The notes: generated by a model from the letters alone, not told the origin. Positions 31,201 to 40,751 are shown, numbered from the stretch's first letter. The stretch is 64,000 nt of DNA from Micromonospora kangleipakensis (GCF_004217615.1 NZ_SHLD01000001.1:2480001-2544000), one strand, 5' to 3'. Program-made: numbers and translations.

Positions 31201-31913
31201 CCGAGACCCCGGCGGCGCTGCGCGAGGCGCACCACGCGGACGTCTCCGGCGGCTGGCTGCGGCCGGCCGTCTTCGGCGCGATGGATGGTCTGGTCACCAA
31301 CATCGCCCTGATCGCGGGCGTCGGCGGCGGCGGCGTCTCCCCGCGCAGCGTCGTGCTCACCGGCGCCGCCGGCCTGGTCGCCGGCGCCATCTCAATGGGC
31401 CTGGGGGAGTACACCAGCGTCCGCTCGGCCAACGAGCAGGTCGCCGCCGAGGTGGCCAAGGAGCGGCGCGAGCTGGAGCGGCACCCCGAGGCGGAGGCCC
31501 GCGAGCTGGCCGAGGCCTGGGTCGCCCGCGGGCTGCCCCGGGACCTGGCCGTGCAGGTCGCCGACGCGGTCCGGCGCAACCCGGAGGAGGCGCTGCGGGT
31601 GCACGTCCGGGAGGAGCTGGGCGTCGACCCCGACGAGCAGCCCAGCCCGTGGGCGGCGGCGACGTCGTCGTTCCTCTGCTTCTCCGTCGGCGCCCTGGTC
31701 CCGCTCCTGACCTACCTGCTCGGCTTCACCAGCCTCTGGCTGGCGCTCGGCGTCGGCGGGGTGGGGCTCTTCGTGGCCGGGGCGGTCGTCGCCCGGTTCA
31801 CCAACCGTCCCTGGTGGACCAGCGGCCTGCGCCAGTTCCTGCTCGGCGCCGCCGCCGCCGGCGCGACGTACCTGGTCGGCGCCTTCATCGGCATCCAGGG
31901 CGGCATCGGCTGA
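31197..31913 (+). CDS. VIT1/CCC1 family transporter
   Basis: A 238-residue membrane protein of the VIT1/CCC1 (vacuolar iron transporter) family. TM1 contains [20 protein letters not shown], and TM2 [20 protein letters not shown]; both are family hallmarks, including the aspartate and methionines implicated in metal transport. A cytosolic acidic helical loop (about 75-145) precedes the last three helices. In plants and yeast the family moves iron or manganese; the bacterial substrate is likely a divalent metal. GTG 31197 overlaps the map stop, so translation is probably coupled. Confidence 0.9.
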   Translation: MTETPAALREAHHADVSGGWLRPAVFGAMDGLVTNIALIAGVGGGGVSPRSVVLTGAAGLVAGAISMGLGEYTSVRSANEQVAAEVAKERRELERHPEAEARELAEAWVARGLPRDLAVQVADAVRRNPEEALRVHVREELGVDPDEQPSPWAAATSSFLCFSVGALVPLLTYLLGFTSLWLALGVGGVGLFVAGAVVARFTNRPWWTSGLRQFLLGAAAAGATYLVGAFIGIQGGIG

Positions 31914-31932
31914 CCCGTCCGGTGCGGCGCGG

Positions 31933-32670
31933 TCAGGCGTCCAGGAGGTCGTCGACCGTGCCGTCGACGGGGCGGCCACGGGCCGCCAGCTCCTCGGCCT
32001 GGCGGGCCAGCACCGCGCCGACCTCGGTCATGTCCGCCCCGGCCAGCCCGGTACGCCGGACCGCGTCCCCCGGGTCCCGGAAGTAGGTGCGGCTGAGCAG
32101 CCCGTTCACCGTGGCCGCCGCCAGCCGTGCCTCGCCCAGCATCAGCAGCGCCTGGTCGGTCTCGTACCACTCGGCGAGCCGGGCGGCGCGGGCGTGCGCG
32201 GCGCTGCCCCGGTACCACGCCTGCCGGGCGGCGGTGCTGAACTCGGCCGGTCGGGCCCGGGCCAGCCGGGCCAGGTGCTCGTCGCGCAGGGCGGGCAGCC
32301 ACCCGGTCGGGTCGTGCAGCGCCCGGGTGGTGACGTACCGGTCGGCGGCCAGCGGCCAGAGGGCGGTGATCGTGCGGGCCTGCCGCAGGTAGTCGTCGGC
32401 CCCGGCGACGGTCAGGTCGACCAGCACCCCGTCCACCCGCCGGGTGGCCGGGGCCGGACCGTTGCCCGGCCGGTAGGTGGCCAGCAGCAGCCCGACCTCG
32501 CCGTCCCCGCCGCCGTCGTCGTCGCCGTGGGCCAGCGGGCCGTGCACCGCGACGGCGAGGATGTCGGCGGGGAACCGGCGCAGCACCGCGGCGTTCACCC
32601 GCTCGGCGACCCGCCACCGTGGATCGGCCAGGTGCGGGTCGGTCCCCAGCTCCATGCCGCTGGTGTCCAC
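31933..32670 (-). CDS. Nucleotidyltransferase-fold protein, degenerate (ANT-like)
   Basis: A 245-residue protein. The N-terminal half has the outline of a nucleotidyltransferase domain (RFPADILAVAVHGPLAHGDD, then GDGEVGLLLATYRP and VDGVLVDLTV), and the C-terminal half is helical like the substrate-binding half of kanamycin nucleotidyltransferase-type enzymes. The expected G-S and D-x-D catalytic motifs appear as H-G-P-L-A and D-G-E-V, so catalysis is uncertain. GTG 32670 or ATG 32655 could be the start. It is convergent with the VIT1/CCC1 gene. It may be a diverged resistance-type enzyme or a protein that only keeps the fold. Confidence 0.5.
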   Translation of the reverse strand: MDTSGMELGTDPHLADPRWRVAERVNAAVLRRFPADILAVAVHGPLAHGDDDGGGDGEVGLLLATYRPGNGPAPATRRVDGVLVDLTVAGADDYLRQARTITALWPLAADRYVTTRALHDPTGWLPALRDEHLARLARARPAEFSTAARQAWYRGSAAHARAARLAEWYETDQALLMLGEARLAAATVNGLLSRTYFRDPGDAVRRTGLAGADMTEVGAVLARQAEELAARGRPVDGTVDDLLDA

Positions 32671-32788
32671 CGGTCACCCCCGTCCACGCCCGGACCACCG
32701 GACCCGGGGCGTCGCCGTCCGGCCGCGCTCGCCTCGCGCACCACCCTAGCCACGCCCGTCCGCCGTGCCGGCGTGGCGCGCCCGGAAG

Positions 32789-33223
32789 TCAGGACGGGTC
32801 GGTGTCGGTCCGTTTCGCGCCGACCGGGACCAGCCGGAAGATGCGGATCTCCCGGCCGCCGGCCCGCTCGACGTACGTCCGGTACGCGGGCCACTCGGTG
32901 ACCAGCAGCCGCCACAGCCGGTCCCGCTCCGCGCCGGTGGCCACCTCGGCGCGGACCGGGAGGCGGCGCCCCTTGACGTCCACCTCGGCGGCCGGCTGGG
33001 CCAGCAGGTTCATCGCCCAGCCGGGCTGGTGCCGCTGCCCCCAGTTCGACCCGATCACCACGTACCCGTCGCCGTCCGGCACGTACAGCAGCGGGTTGCT
33101 GCGGGGCTGACCGGAGCGGCGGCCGGTGGTGGTGATGACCAGGGAGGGCACCAGGCCGAACGCGACCACCCGGCCCTTCGTGAGCCGGCCGACCAGCCGG
33201 TCGGCGGGGACGAACAGGCGCAT
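32789..33223 (-). CDS. F420-dependent (deazaflavin) nitroreductase family protein, Ddn-like
   Basis: A 144-residue split beta-barrel protein. The signature VPSLVITTTGRRSGQPRSNP followed by LLYVPDGDGYVVIGSNWGQR matches the F420H2-dependent quinone/nitro reductase family of mycobacteria (Ddn, Rv3547). These small enzymes reduce menaquinone-like or nitro compounds with reduced F420, consistent with an F420-making actinobacterium. ATG 33223 is the only usable start in frame, although the codons just upstream encode GHQKWFGAT, which resembles extended homologues, so the true N-terminus may be slightly longer with a non-standard start. Confidence 0.9.
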   Translation of the reverse strand: MRLFVPADRLVGRLTKGRVVAFGLVPSLVITTTGRRSGQPRSNPLLYVPDGDGYVVIGSNWGQRHQPGWAMNLLAQPAAEVDVKGRRLPVRAEVATGAERDRLWRLLVTEWPAYRTYVERAGGREIRIFRLVPVGAKRTDTDPS

Positions 33224-33350
33224 CGTGGCGCCGAACCACTTCTGGTGGCCGAGTCGGCGCGTGAGGGTTCCAGGACGGACACGGGGCCAGTCTGCCGGCT
33301 CCGCCGCCGCGGCGGCACCCCCCGAGCGGAGCGGTCCACATCGGAGCCCG

Positions 33351-36062
33351 TCACTCCAGCGGGCGCTCCACGGGCAGCCGGGACCGGGTCATCAGCCCCG
33401 CCCCGAGCATCGCCAGCAGCGGGACCACCACCAGCACGCCGAGGGTCAACCAGGGCACCACCACCGGGTACGGCGTCTCGACCGGCCAGGCCGCGGCGTA
33501 CCGGCGGTTCACCGACGACAGGATGATCAGCGCCGAGCCGAGACCGGCGACGATGCCCAGCGCCGAACCCAGCACCGCGATCACGCCGGCCTGGCAGAGC
33601 GAGAGCACCCGGCGTACCCGGGGGCTGGCCCCCACCGCGGCCAGGGTGGACAGGTCCCGACGGCCCTCGGCGGCGGCGAGCCCGGTGGCCGCCCCGGCGG
33701 CGCCCAGGGTGATCACGCCGGAGCCGATCGCCAGCAGGAGCAGCAGCGGCCGCCGGTCCGAGTACGGCTCGTCCTGCTCCACCTGCACCTGCAGCGCGGC
33801 GAGCCGCGGCAGGTCGGCGACGAGTCGTCGCTGCTGCGCCGCCGTCGGCGGCCCGGTGGTGTCGACCGCGTAGCCGAGCTGCTCGCCCACCAGGCCGAGC
33901 CGGGCCGCCGCCGCGGCCGAGAGGAAGAGCCGGTCGACCGGCAGACCGCCGCGCAGCGCGTACCCGGGCAGGGTGGCGGTGACGGTGGACGGCGGACGCC
34001 CGGCGGCGTTCCGGCTGGCGGTGACGGCCACCCACCCGTCGACCACCTGCCGCGGGTCGGTCACCACCACCCCGCCGGCCCGCAGCACGCGCGTCGCGGC
34101 GGCCACCTCGGCGGCCGGGGCCCCGGTGAGGGCGGGCAGGGCCGAGCCGTTGTCCACGTACGCCGGCAGGTAGAGGCCGTCCGGGCTGCGCGAGGGTCGG
34201 GTGCAGCGCGGGTCGGCGAGGGCCCGTCGGCGACCGTCGGCGGTCAGGAAACCGGTCAGCTCGTACGGGCACTCCCGGTCCGGCGGGACCACCGCCGCCG
34301 CGAGGCAGTAGTCGTCCGGGGAGGTCGGCGCGGCGCAGCCGGGCACCTCGAGCCGGGCCACCGTGCCGTCCGGCAGGACGGCCCGGACCTCCTCGGCCAC
34401 CTGCGCCAGCGGGGGCAGCTCGGCGCCGGCCGCGTCCGACCGCAGCAGCAGCACGTTCCCGGGTGGGATGCCCGGCTGCCAGTCCGCCCGGGAGCGGGCG
34501 TCGTCGCTGGCCACGTAGACGCCGAGGGCGACGCTGCCGGCCACCGCGGCCATCACCGCGGAGATGGCCGGCGCGGCGGAGGCGCGGTTGCGGCTCGCGT
34601 CGCGCAGCGCGAGCCGCGGCGCCAGCGGCAGCAGCCGGCCGGCCCCGGCGAGCAGTCCGATCAGCGTCGGGGTGCCGAAGACCAGCCCCAGCTCGCCGAG
34701 GATCAGCCCGGCCAGGATCACCGTCGGGGTGGTCCGGGCGGCGCCGAGCGCGGCGACGGTGGCGCCGCCGACGGTGAGCAGCACCCCGATGACCAGCCAG
34801 CGCCGGCGGTGCCGTGGTGGGCTGCGCCGCCCCGCCAACCCGGCCACCACGTCCTCGCGGGCGGCGGCCCAGGCCGGGGCCAGCGCGGCGAGCACCCCGG
34901 CGAGCACCGCCACCGCGGCGATCGCGGCCAGCGCGGCCGGGAAGACGCGGTACCCGCCGGACCGGGCGGAGGTGACGTACTGCTCGATCAGCGGCCGGCC
35001 GGCGAACGCCGCGGCGGTGCCGAGCAGCAGGCCGAGCGCCGCCCCGCCCGCGCCGAGCAACACCCCGTCGGCCAGCACCACGCGGCGCAGGTGCACGTGG
35101 TCCCCGCCGGCCACCGCGACCAGCGCGAGGTCCCGGCGTCGCCGCCGGACGCCGACCGCGAAGGCCGGCCCGACCAGCAGCACCACCTCCAGCAGACCGA
35201 GACCGCCGACCAGCACCGCGTCGCCCGCCTCCGCCACGTCCGGTGCCGACGTGACGTCGCCGGCGGCGTCGTCCCGGCCGAGGACGGCGGTGCGGGCGGT
35301 CACCGTCACGCCGCGCGCGTTCAGCCGGTCCACCAGCACCGGGTCCAGCCGCCCGGGCACGTCCACCAGCCAGCTCTCATCGGGCGGGGCGACCGGCCCG
35401 GCCGGCGCCTCCGGCCGCAACGCGACCACCTCGCCCAGGTTGTCCGGGAACTCCACCACCCCGACCACCCGGTACGGCCCCCCGCCGTCCGCGGTGCGGA
35501 CCGTGCCGCCGAGCGGTACGCCCAGCCGGCGGAGGGCCGGCCGGCTGACCGCGATCTCGGTGGGCGCGGTCGGCGGCCGGCCGGCGCGCAGCCTGGCCAG
35601 CGGCCGGGCGACCGGATCGGTCAGGTCGAGGCTCCGCGCGTCGAACGACACGTTCCGGTCGTCGAGCCGTACCTCGAACGGGACCCACCAGCGGACCCGG
35701 CTGACCCGGCTGCCCGGCGGCAGCAGCGCGGTGATCTCGGCGGCGGTCACCGGGCGGGTACGCGGCACCGTCTCGCCCTCGGCCGGCCAGGAGCTCTCCC
35801 CCCAGGCGTCCTGGACCAGCGCGTTCTCGGCCGACCAGCGCAGCTCCGCGTCGGCGCCCCCGAGCCGCCGGTCCAGCTTCTCCGCCCGGGTCAGCTCCGC
35901 CATGTCCCAGCTCACCGCGGTGAAGCTGAGCGCCAGCACGGGCAGCGTGATCATTGCCAGCACCAGCGCGGTCCGCCCGCGTGCCCGCCGCGCCTCCCGG
36001 CGTGCGATGCGGAGCGCGACCAGCCACGAGCCGACCGCCCCGGCGAACCGGCCCCGACTCAC
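33351..36062 (-). CDS. FtsX-like ABC transporter permease
   Basis: A 903-residue permease with the arrangement TM1 (about 28-50), large extracytoplasmic domain, three-helix FtsX core (about 285-400), a middle helix group (about 430-520), a second extracytoplasmic domain and a final FtsX core (about 765-900). The N-terminal ALRIARREARRARGRTALVL is the usual pre-TM1 basic stretch. Such permeases pair with MacB/LolD-type ATPases and often export peptides or respond to antimicrobials. Its GTG start overlaps the stop of the ATPase gene by four bases. Confidence 0.9.
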   Translation of the reverse strand: MSRGRFAGAVGSWLVALRIARREARRARGRTALVLAMITLPVLALSFTAVSWDMAELTRAEKLDRRLGGADAELRWSAENALVQDAWGESSWPAEGETVPRTRPVTAAEITALLPPGSRVSRVRWWVPFEVRLDDRNVSFDARSLDLTDPVARPLARLRAGRPPTAPTEIAVSRPALRRLGVPLGGTVRTADGGGPYRVVGVVEFPDNLGEVVALRPEAPAGPVAPPDESWLVDVPGRLDPVLVDRLNARGVTVTARTAVLGRDDAAGDVTSAPDVAEAGDAVLVGGLGLLEVVLLVGPAFAVGVRRRRRDLALVAVAGGDHVHLRRVVLADGVLLGAGGAALGLLLGTAAAFAGRPLIEQYVTSARSGGYRVFPAALAAIAAVAVLAGVLAALAPAWAAAREDVVAGLAGRRSPPRHRRRWLVIGVLLTVGGATVAALGAARTTPTVILAGLILGELGLVFGTPTLIGLLAGAGRLLPLAPRLALRDASRNRASAAPAISAVMAAVAGSVALGVYVASDDARSRADWQPGIPPGNVLLLRSDAAGAELPPLAQVAEEVRAVLPDGTVARLEVPGCAAPTSPDDYCLAAAVVPPDRECPYELTGFLTADGRRRALADPRCTRPSRSPDGLYLPAYVDNGSALPALTGAPAAEVAAATRVLRAGGVVVTDPRQVVDGWVAVTASRNAAGRPPSTVTATLPGYALRGGLPVDRLFLSAAAAARLGLVGEQLGYAVDTTGPPTAAQQRRLVADLPRLAALQVQVEQDEPYSDRRPLLLLLAIGSGVITLGAAGAATGLAAAEGRRDLSTLAAVGASPRVRRVLSLCQAGVIAVLGSALGIVAGLGSALIILSSVNRRYAAAWPVETPYPVVVPWLTLGVLVVVPLLAMLGAGLMTRSRLPVERPLE

Positions 36063-36793
36063 CGTCCGCTGCCGGTCAGCAGCTGCTCGACGCCGACCAG
36101 CGGCGCCGTCGAGTCGACCAGCACCCCGTCCCGGAGGAAGACCACCCGGTCCGCCCAGCCGGCGTGCCGCGCCTCGTGCGTGACCAGCACCCCCGCCGCG
36201 CCGGCGTCCACCCGGCGGCGCAGCAGGTGCAGCACCGCCTCCCCGGCCTGCGAGTCGAGCGCCCCGGTCGGCTCGTCGGCGAGCACCAGCCGACGCTCGC
36301 CCACCAGGGCGCGGGCGATCGCCACCCGCTGCTGCTGGCCACCGGACATCTGGTCCGGAAAGCGGCCGCCCAGCCCGGTCAGGTCCACCTCGGACAGCGC
36401 GGCCAGGGCCAGCCGCCGGGCCTGCCGGACGCCCGTCCCGTCGAGCTCCAGCGGCAGCGCGACGTTCTCCGCCGCGGTGAGGCTGCCGAGCAGGTTGAGA
36501 TTCTGGAAGACGTAGCCGATCCGGCGCCGCCGCAGCCCGGCCAGCTCCCGGCGGCCCAGCGCGCCGAGCGCCGCCCCCTCGACCAGCACCTCGCCGGCGG
36601 TGGGGCGGTCCAGCCCGCCGGCGAGCGACAGCAGGGTCGACTTACCGGAGCCGGAGGGGCCCATCACGGCGACCAGCTCGCCGGGGCGGACCGTGAGGCT
36701 GACCCCGCGCAGCGCGTGCACGGCGGCCTCCCCGGCGCCGTGGGTCCGGTGCACGTCCCGCAGCTCCAGCACGGCGTCGCCCCCGTCGCTCAC
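36059..36793 (-). CDS. ABC transporter ATP-binding protein (MacB/LolD type)
   Basis: A 244-residue ATPase with all canonical motifs: Walker A GPSGSGKSTL (about 45-54), Q-loop YVFQNLNLLGSL, signature MSGGQQQRVAIARAL (about 149), Walker B LVLADEPTGALD and switch histidine VTHEARHA. The ALP residues after the Q-loop and the short D-loop place it with mechanotransmission-type (MacB) ATPases. It overlaps the FtsX permease gene and lies 55 bases after padR on the same strand, so the three probably form one operon. Confidence 0.93.
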   Translation of the reverse strand: MSDGGDAVLELRDVHRTHGAGEAAVHALRGVSLTVRPGELVAVMGPSGSGKSTLLSLAGGLDRPTAGEVLVEGAALGALGRRELAGLRRRRIGYVFQNLNLLGSLTAAENVALPLELDGTGVRQARRLALAALSEVDLTGLGGRFPDQMSGGQQQRVAIARALVGERRLVLADEPTGALDSQAGEAVLHLLRRRVDAGAAGVLVTHEARHAGWADRVVFLRDGVLVDSTAPLVGVEQLLTGSGR

Positions 36794-36848
36794 CGGACCA
36801 CCCCCGCCCGCGACCGCGGGGCTCGCAGGCCCGGCTCGCTCCTCGCGC

Positions 36849-37433
36849 TCACCGGTGGACCGTCTGGTCGGGGTGGTCCACCGCCCGGGCGTCTGGCGCG
36901 GCCGGCCGGGACGGCGCGGGGCGGTAGCGGACCAGGCTCGTCTCGCAGTGGTCGAGCCAGCGGATCTCCGCCTCGGCCTGGAAGACCATCGCGTCCAGCA
37001 CCAGCCGCCAGGGCAGGTCCTCCGGCTTGTCGCTGGCGTACTTCAGCCGGGTCAGCTCCTGCAACGCCCGCATGGTCGCGCTGCGCTGGGTCTGCACCAC
37101 CGCGCGGACGTCCACCCCCGGGGTGGTCAGCGCCAGGGCCAGCTTGATCGCCAGCTCGTCCCGGGGCCGGTCGGTGCGGCTGATCGGGGTGGCGAACCAG
37201 AGTGCCAGGTCCGCCCGCCCGGCGTCGGTGATCTCGTACGGCCGCTGCCCGCCCTCGTGCTCCGGCAGCGGACGGACCAGGCCGTCCCGCTCCAGCCGGG
37301 AGAGGGTGGTGTAGACCTGCCCGATGTTCAGCGGCCAGGTCGAGCCGGTCGACTCCTCGAACGCGGCGCGCAGCTGGTAGCCGTACATCTGGCCGCGTTC
37401 GAGCAGGGCGAGCAGCCCGTGACGGATGGACAT
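36849..37433 (-). CDS. PadR-family transcriptional regulator with effector domain
   Basis: A 194-residue regulator. The winged helix (about 1-85) contains SIRHGLLALLERGQMYGYQL and WPLNIGQVYTTLSRLERDGL; the C-terminal helical dimerisation/effector domain (about 90-175) is of the Vir_act_alpha type. It is the first gene of the operon with the MacB-like ATPase and FtsX permease, and a dyad overlaps its promoter, so it probably represses its own operon until a ligand binds. ATG 37433 has no ribosome site; CATACT eight bases upstream suggests a leaderless mRNA. Confidence 0.92.
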   Translation of the reverse strand: MSIRHGLLALLERGQMYGYQLRAAFEESTGSTWPLNIGQVYTTLSRLERDGLVRPLPEHEGGQRPYEITDAGRADLALWFATPISRTDRPRDELAIKLALALTTPGVDVRAVVQTQRSATMRALQELTRLKYASDKPEDLPWRLVLDAMVFQAEAEIRWLDHCETSLVRYRPAPSRPAAPDARAVDHPDQTVHR

Positions 37434-37443
37434 GGCAACGGAG

Positions 37444-37461
37444 TATGCATACCTGGTATGC
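37444..37461. promoter_or_regulatory. Palindromic operator for the PadR-ABC operon
   Basis: GCATACCTGGTATGC (37447-37461) is a perfect dyad with one central base, preceded by the overlapping TATGCATA (37444-37451). It covers the likely -10 box (CATACT) of the padR operon. The TATGCAT/ATGCATA core resembles binding sites reported for PadR proteins. It is AT-rich against a very GC-rich background. Confidence 0.6.
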
Positions 37462-37503
37462 GACCCGCAACCGGAACGCCCGCGCCCTGAGCTGGGACGT
37501 CGC

Positions 37504-37953
37504 TCAGACCGGGCGGCCGGGGAAGGGAACGGTGAGCGGGGTCACCCCGGCGGTCCGCCGCCACCGGGTGGCGCGCAGCGCGCAGTCGGTCAGCGCGGCC
37601 AGGGCGCGGTTCCGGTCGGCCCCCGTGGTGTGCGGCAGGGCCGCCCGCCAGAACCCGGCGGTCCGCTCCTCGACCTCGACCGCCAGCTTGAGCGCGCTCG
37701 CCTGGTCGGTCACCGGGTACGGCAGGGCGTACCCGGCCCGGTCGGCGGGGACCTGACCGCCGCCGGAGCTGAGCTGGAGGATCAGGGCGTCGCGGCGGGC
37801 CCGGTGGGCCGCCTCGGCGGTGCGGGCGGCGGTACGGGCGGCGTCGGCGAGGCGGACGCCGATCACGCCGTACGCCCAGATCGCCGCGTACTCGGCGGTG
37901 AGGGCGGCGGCGAGCGCCTCGGCGGGCCCGGCGGGGGCGGTACGCGGGATCAC
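37504..37953 (-). CDS. DUF4439 ferritin-like protein
   Basis: A 149-residue, all-helical protein with [20 protein letters not shown] at the first helix, then two long helices rich in Ala/Arg and [18 protein letters not shown] in the fourth. The acidic E-x-x-x-Y and E-x-E-E pattern fits DUF4439, a ferritin-like four-helix bundle. GTG 37953 overlaps the stop of the upstream lipoprotein gene (GTGA), indicating translational coupling. Function is unknown; metal or oxidant handling at the membrane is a guess from the fold. Confidence 0.75.
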   Translation of the reverse strand: MIPRTAPAGPAEALAAALTAEYAAIWAYGVIGVRLADAARTAARTAEAAHRARRDALILQLSSGGGQVPADRAGYALPYPVTDQASALKLAVEVEERTAGFWRAALPHTTGADRNRALAALTDCALRATRWRRTAGVTPLTVPFPGRPV

Positions 37954-38480
37954 TTCAGCGCCTCCACGTGGGTCGCCCGGGCGGCGGCGATGGAGCCGAG
38001 CAGCGCGGCCCGCTCGGCCGGCGCCGCCGCGCACGCCTTGGCCGCGTTGTCCCGGCCCATCCGCTCGGCCTCGCGCAGCCCGGCCAGCGGGTCGGCGGGC
38101 TCCGCGGCGCCGGACGCCTCCGGCGTGCCGGTCGGCGCGGCGGACGGCGCTGGGCGGCCGATCACCCGGCGCAACTCGTCGGCGTGGGCCTGGTGGGCGT
38201 CGGCGATCGGGGTGAGCCGGTCGGCCAGGGCCGGGTCCGTGGCGGCGGCGGCCCGGTGCCGGGCGGCCAGCGCGGCGGACTCGGCCGCCAGCGGCTCGAG
38301 CGGATCGGGCGGCGGCGGCTTGTCGTCGTCGCGGTCGAAAAGATCACAGCCGGTCAGCGGTACGGCCGCACCGCCGACCACCACCAGCGCCCCGGCGCGC
38401 AGCACGTTTCGCCGGGAATATCCCGGTGCACCGTTGCGCTGTGTTGTTCTGCCCGTCGCCACCAGACAAGTCAACACCAT
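37950..38480 (-). CDS. Twin-arginine-type lipoprotein, ferritin-like partner of DUF4439 protein
   Basis: A 176-residue exported lipoprotein. The N-terminus has a twin-arginine-like motif and hydrophobic stretch ([20 protein letters not shown]) ending in the lipobox LTGC (cysteine near residue 48), followed by an acidic [13 protein letters not shown] linker and an Ala-rich helical domain ([20 protein letters not shown]). ATG 38480 is the first start; GTG 38477 or GTG 38462 would shorten the signal to a more usual length. It is convergent to nothing and divergent from rimP. It probably works with the coupled DUF4439 protein at the outer face of the membrane. Confidence 0.75.
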   Translation of the reverse strand: MVLTCLVATGRTTQRNGAPGYSRRNVLRAGALVVVGGAAVPLTGCDLFDRDDDKPPPPDPLEPLAAESAALAARHRAAAATDPALADRLTPIADAHQAHADELRRVIGRPAPSAAPTGTPEASGAAEPADPLAGLREAERMGRDNAAKACAAAPAERAALLGSIAAARATHVEALK

Positions 38481-38639
38481 CCGTGGCCGGCCGTGGGCCA
38501 CCGGCGTCGGTGCGCCGCCCGGTCCGTCACCCGCCGCGCGCGTTACGCTCTGCGCAGCCACCGGGCGCGATCGCCCCGGTGGCGTGCCGGCATGGCGGGC
38601 CGACCCGGCCCGGAGCCAGATCAGGAGAAGGGGCGCCAG

Positions 38640-39362
38640 ATGACGCAGCGTGGCCGTGCCACCAGGCCGACCGGGCCGTCCGGGCGACCCCGGCGGGCCG
38701 ACGGGCCCCGTGGTGGGGACCGGGCCGGCGCACCGCGCGGCGGTGACCTCGGCGCCCGGCGCGCGCGGCTGCGCGAGGTGATCGAGCCCGTGGTCGACGG
38801 CGCCGGCTACGACCTGGAGGACCTCTCGGTCTCCCGGGCCGGCCGACGGCACGTGGTACGCGTGATCGTGGATGCCGACGGCGGGATCAACCTGGACGCC
38901 GTCGCGGACATCTCCCGGGCGGTCTCCGCGGCGTTGGACGCCGCGGAGGAGGCCGGTGGCGACATCGTGGCCGGGGAGTACCAGCTCGAGGTCAGCTCGC
39001 CGGGCGTGGACCGCCCGCTCACCCTGCCTCGGCACTGGCGGCGCAACGTCGGCCGGCTGGTCAAGGTGACCGTGCGTGGCGCGACGGCGCTGCCCGAGCA
39101 GCGGGCCGCCGGGGACCGGCAGGTCACCGGCCGGGTGGTCGAGGCCGACGACGAGCGCGTGGTGCTGGAGACGGACGCCGGCCGCGCGGAGCACCGCTAC
39201 GCCGACCTCGGACCCGGTCGGGTCCAGGTCGAGTTCACCCGCCTCGACGAGATCGACGAGGCGGACGAGTTCGACGACGCGGACGAAACCGGCGAAACCG
39301 GCGAAACCGGCGAAACTGACGACATCGACGACGAAGATGATGTGGAGGACGAGGAGAGGTGA
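38640..39362 (+). CDS. rimP: Ribosome maturation factor RimP
   Basis: A 240-residue protein that helps mature the 30S subunit. The conserved core (about 45-195) has [40 protein letters not shown] and [20 protein letters not shown]. It is longer than the usual 150-170 residues because of a basic Arg/Gly/Pro N-terminal tail (about 45 residues) and an acidic C-terminal tail encoded partly by a 9-bp repeat (39285-39320; E-T-G repeated). ATG 38640 has GGAGAAGG upstream. Its stop overlaps the nusA start (GTGA). First gene of the nusA-infB operon. Confidence 0.95.
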   Translation: MTQRGRATRPTGPSGRPRRADGPRGGDRAGAPRGGDLGARRARLREVIEPVVDGAGYDLEDLSVSRAGRRHVVRVIVDADGGINLDAVADISRAVSAALDAAEEAGGDIVAGEYQLEVSSPGVDRPLTLPRHWRRNVGRLVKVTVRGATALPEQRAAGDRQVTGRVVEADDERVVLETDAGRAEHRYADLGPGRVQVEFTRLDEIDEADEFDDADETGETGETGETDDIDDEDDVEDEER

Positions 39363-40402
39363 ACATCGACCTCGCGGCGCTGCGCGCACTCGAGCGCGAG
39401 CGGGAGATCCCGTTCGACACGATCCTCGCGGCGATCGAGACCGCGTTGCTGACCGCTTACCGGCACACCGAGGGCGCCGAGGCGCACGCCCGGGTGGAGA
39501 TCGACCGGAAGACCGGGGCCGCCCTGGTCTACGCCCAGGAGTTGGACGACGACGGCACCGTGGTGCGGGAATGGGACGACACCCCGCACGACTTCGGCCG
39601 GATCGCCGCCATGACGGCCAAGCAGGTGATCCTCCAGCGGCTGCGGGAGGCCACCGACGAGGTGCACTTCGGCGAGTACGTCGGCCGCGACGGTGACCTG
39701 GTCACCGGCGTGGTGCAGGCGCACGAGGCGCGCACCGAGAAGGGCATCGTCAGCGTCGACCTGGGCAAGCTGGAGGGCGTCCTGCCCCAGTCCGAGCAGG
39801 TCCCCGGCGAGCGGTACACGCACGGCGAGCGGATCCGCTGCGTCGTGGTGCACGTGGCGAAGGGAATGCGCGGTCCGCAGATCACGTTGTCCCGTTCGCA
39901 CCCGGCACTGGTGAAGAAGCTCTTCGCGCTGGAGGTGCCGGAGATCGCCGACGGCACCGTGGAAATCGGCGCGATCGCCCGTGAGGCGGGTCACCGTACG
40001 AAGATCGCGGTGCGCTCCACCACCCCGGGCGTGAACCCCAAGGGCGCCTGTATCGGCCCGATGGGGCAGCGGGTCCGGGCGGTGATGAGCGAGCTGCACG
40101 GTGAGAAGATCGACATCATCGACTGGTCGGACGACCCGGCCACCTTCGTCGGGAACGCGCTCTCCCCGGCCAAGGCGCTGCGGGTCGAGGTGGTCGACCT
40201 GGCCAGCCGGACGGCCCGGGTGACCGTGCCGGACTTCCAGCTCTCCCTGGCGATCGGCCGGGAGGGGCAGAATGCCCGGCTTGCCGCCCGACTGACCGGT
40301 TGGCGGATCGACATCCGCTCCGACGCGGAGCAGACCGAGACGGCCGGCCGGGGCGCAGCTGATCACGTGCCGGAGCCGGGCGGCGCGATCTCGAGCAGCT
40401 AG
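39359..40402 (+). CDS. nusA: Transcription termination/antitermination protein NusA
   Basis: A 347-residue NusA: RNA polymerase-binding N-terminal domain (about 1-110; [20 protein letters not shown]), S1 domain (about 115-185), then two KH domains (about 190-340; [18 protein letters not shown] and [20 protein letters not shown]). It lacks the C-terminal acidic repeats of enterobacterial NusA, as is normal in actinobacteria. GTG 39359 overlaps the rimP stop. It modulates pausing, termination and rRNA transcription. Confidence 0.97.
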   Translation: MNIDLAALRALEREREIPFDTILAAIETALLTAYRHTEGAEAHARVEIDRKTGAALVYAQELDDDGTVVREWDDTPHDFGRIAAMTAKQVILQRLREATDEVHFGEYVGRDGDLVTGVVQAHEARTEKGIVSVDLGKLEGVLPQSEQVPGERYTHGERIRCVVVHVAKGMRGPQITLSRSHPALVKKLFALEVPEIADGTVEIGAIAREAGHRTKIAVRSTTPGVNPKGACIGPMGQRVRAVMSELHGEKIDIIDWSDDPATFVGNALSPAKALRVEVVDLASRTARVTVPDFQLSLAIGREGQNARLAARLTGWRIDIRSDAEQTETAGRGAADHVPEPGGAISSS

Positions 40403-40405
40403 GGG

Positions 40406-40411
40406 TAGACT
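40406..40411 (+). promoter_or_regulatory. TAGACT -10 box inside nusA operon, before ylxR
   Basis: TAGACT is followed by seven bases and the GTG of ylxR at 40419. It predicts a leaderless start for ylxR-infB independent of the rimP promoter. Confidence 0.5.
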
Positions 40412-40418
40412 TTCTCCA

Positions 40419-40751
40419 GTGGTACGACGCGCGCTACCGGAGCGCACCTGTGTGGGCTGCCGGAGACGTGCGCCGGCCAGCGAACTGCTGCGGATCGTCG
40501 CGATCGGCGACGAGGCTGGTTACAGCCTCCGGCCCGATCCGGCCCGCAGACTGCCGGGTCGGGGAGCGAACATGCACCCGGATCCGGCCTGCTTCGCGCA
40601 GGCGATGCGCCGCCGCGCCTTCGGGCGGGCACTGCGTATCACCGGGGTCGTCGATCACGGTGAGCTGGCGGAGCATGTTGACGCGCCAACCACTACGTCC
40701 GGTCAGCCCGACCGGGCGAGGGTCGCTAGCAAGGTAGGACGACCGACATGA
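40419..40751 (+). CDS. ylxR: YlxR family RNA-binding protein
   Basis: A 110-residue protein with the family hallmark PERTCVGCRRRAPASELLRI (about 7-26), PARRLPGRGANMHPDPACF and RRRAFGRALR. YlxR sits between nusA and infB in most bacteria; some members bind RNA or act as nucleoid-associated regulators. It carries an extra C-terminal tail of about 25 residues (TTTSGQPDRARVASKVGRPT). GTG 40419 is supported by the -10 box seven bases upstream. Confidence 0.93.
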   Translation: MVRRALPERTCVGCRRRAPASELLRIVAIGDEAGYSLRPDPARRLPGRGANMHPDPACFAQAMRRRAFGRALRITGVVDHGELAEHVDAPTTTSGQPDRARVASKVGRPT

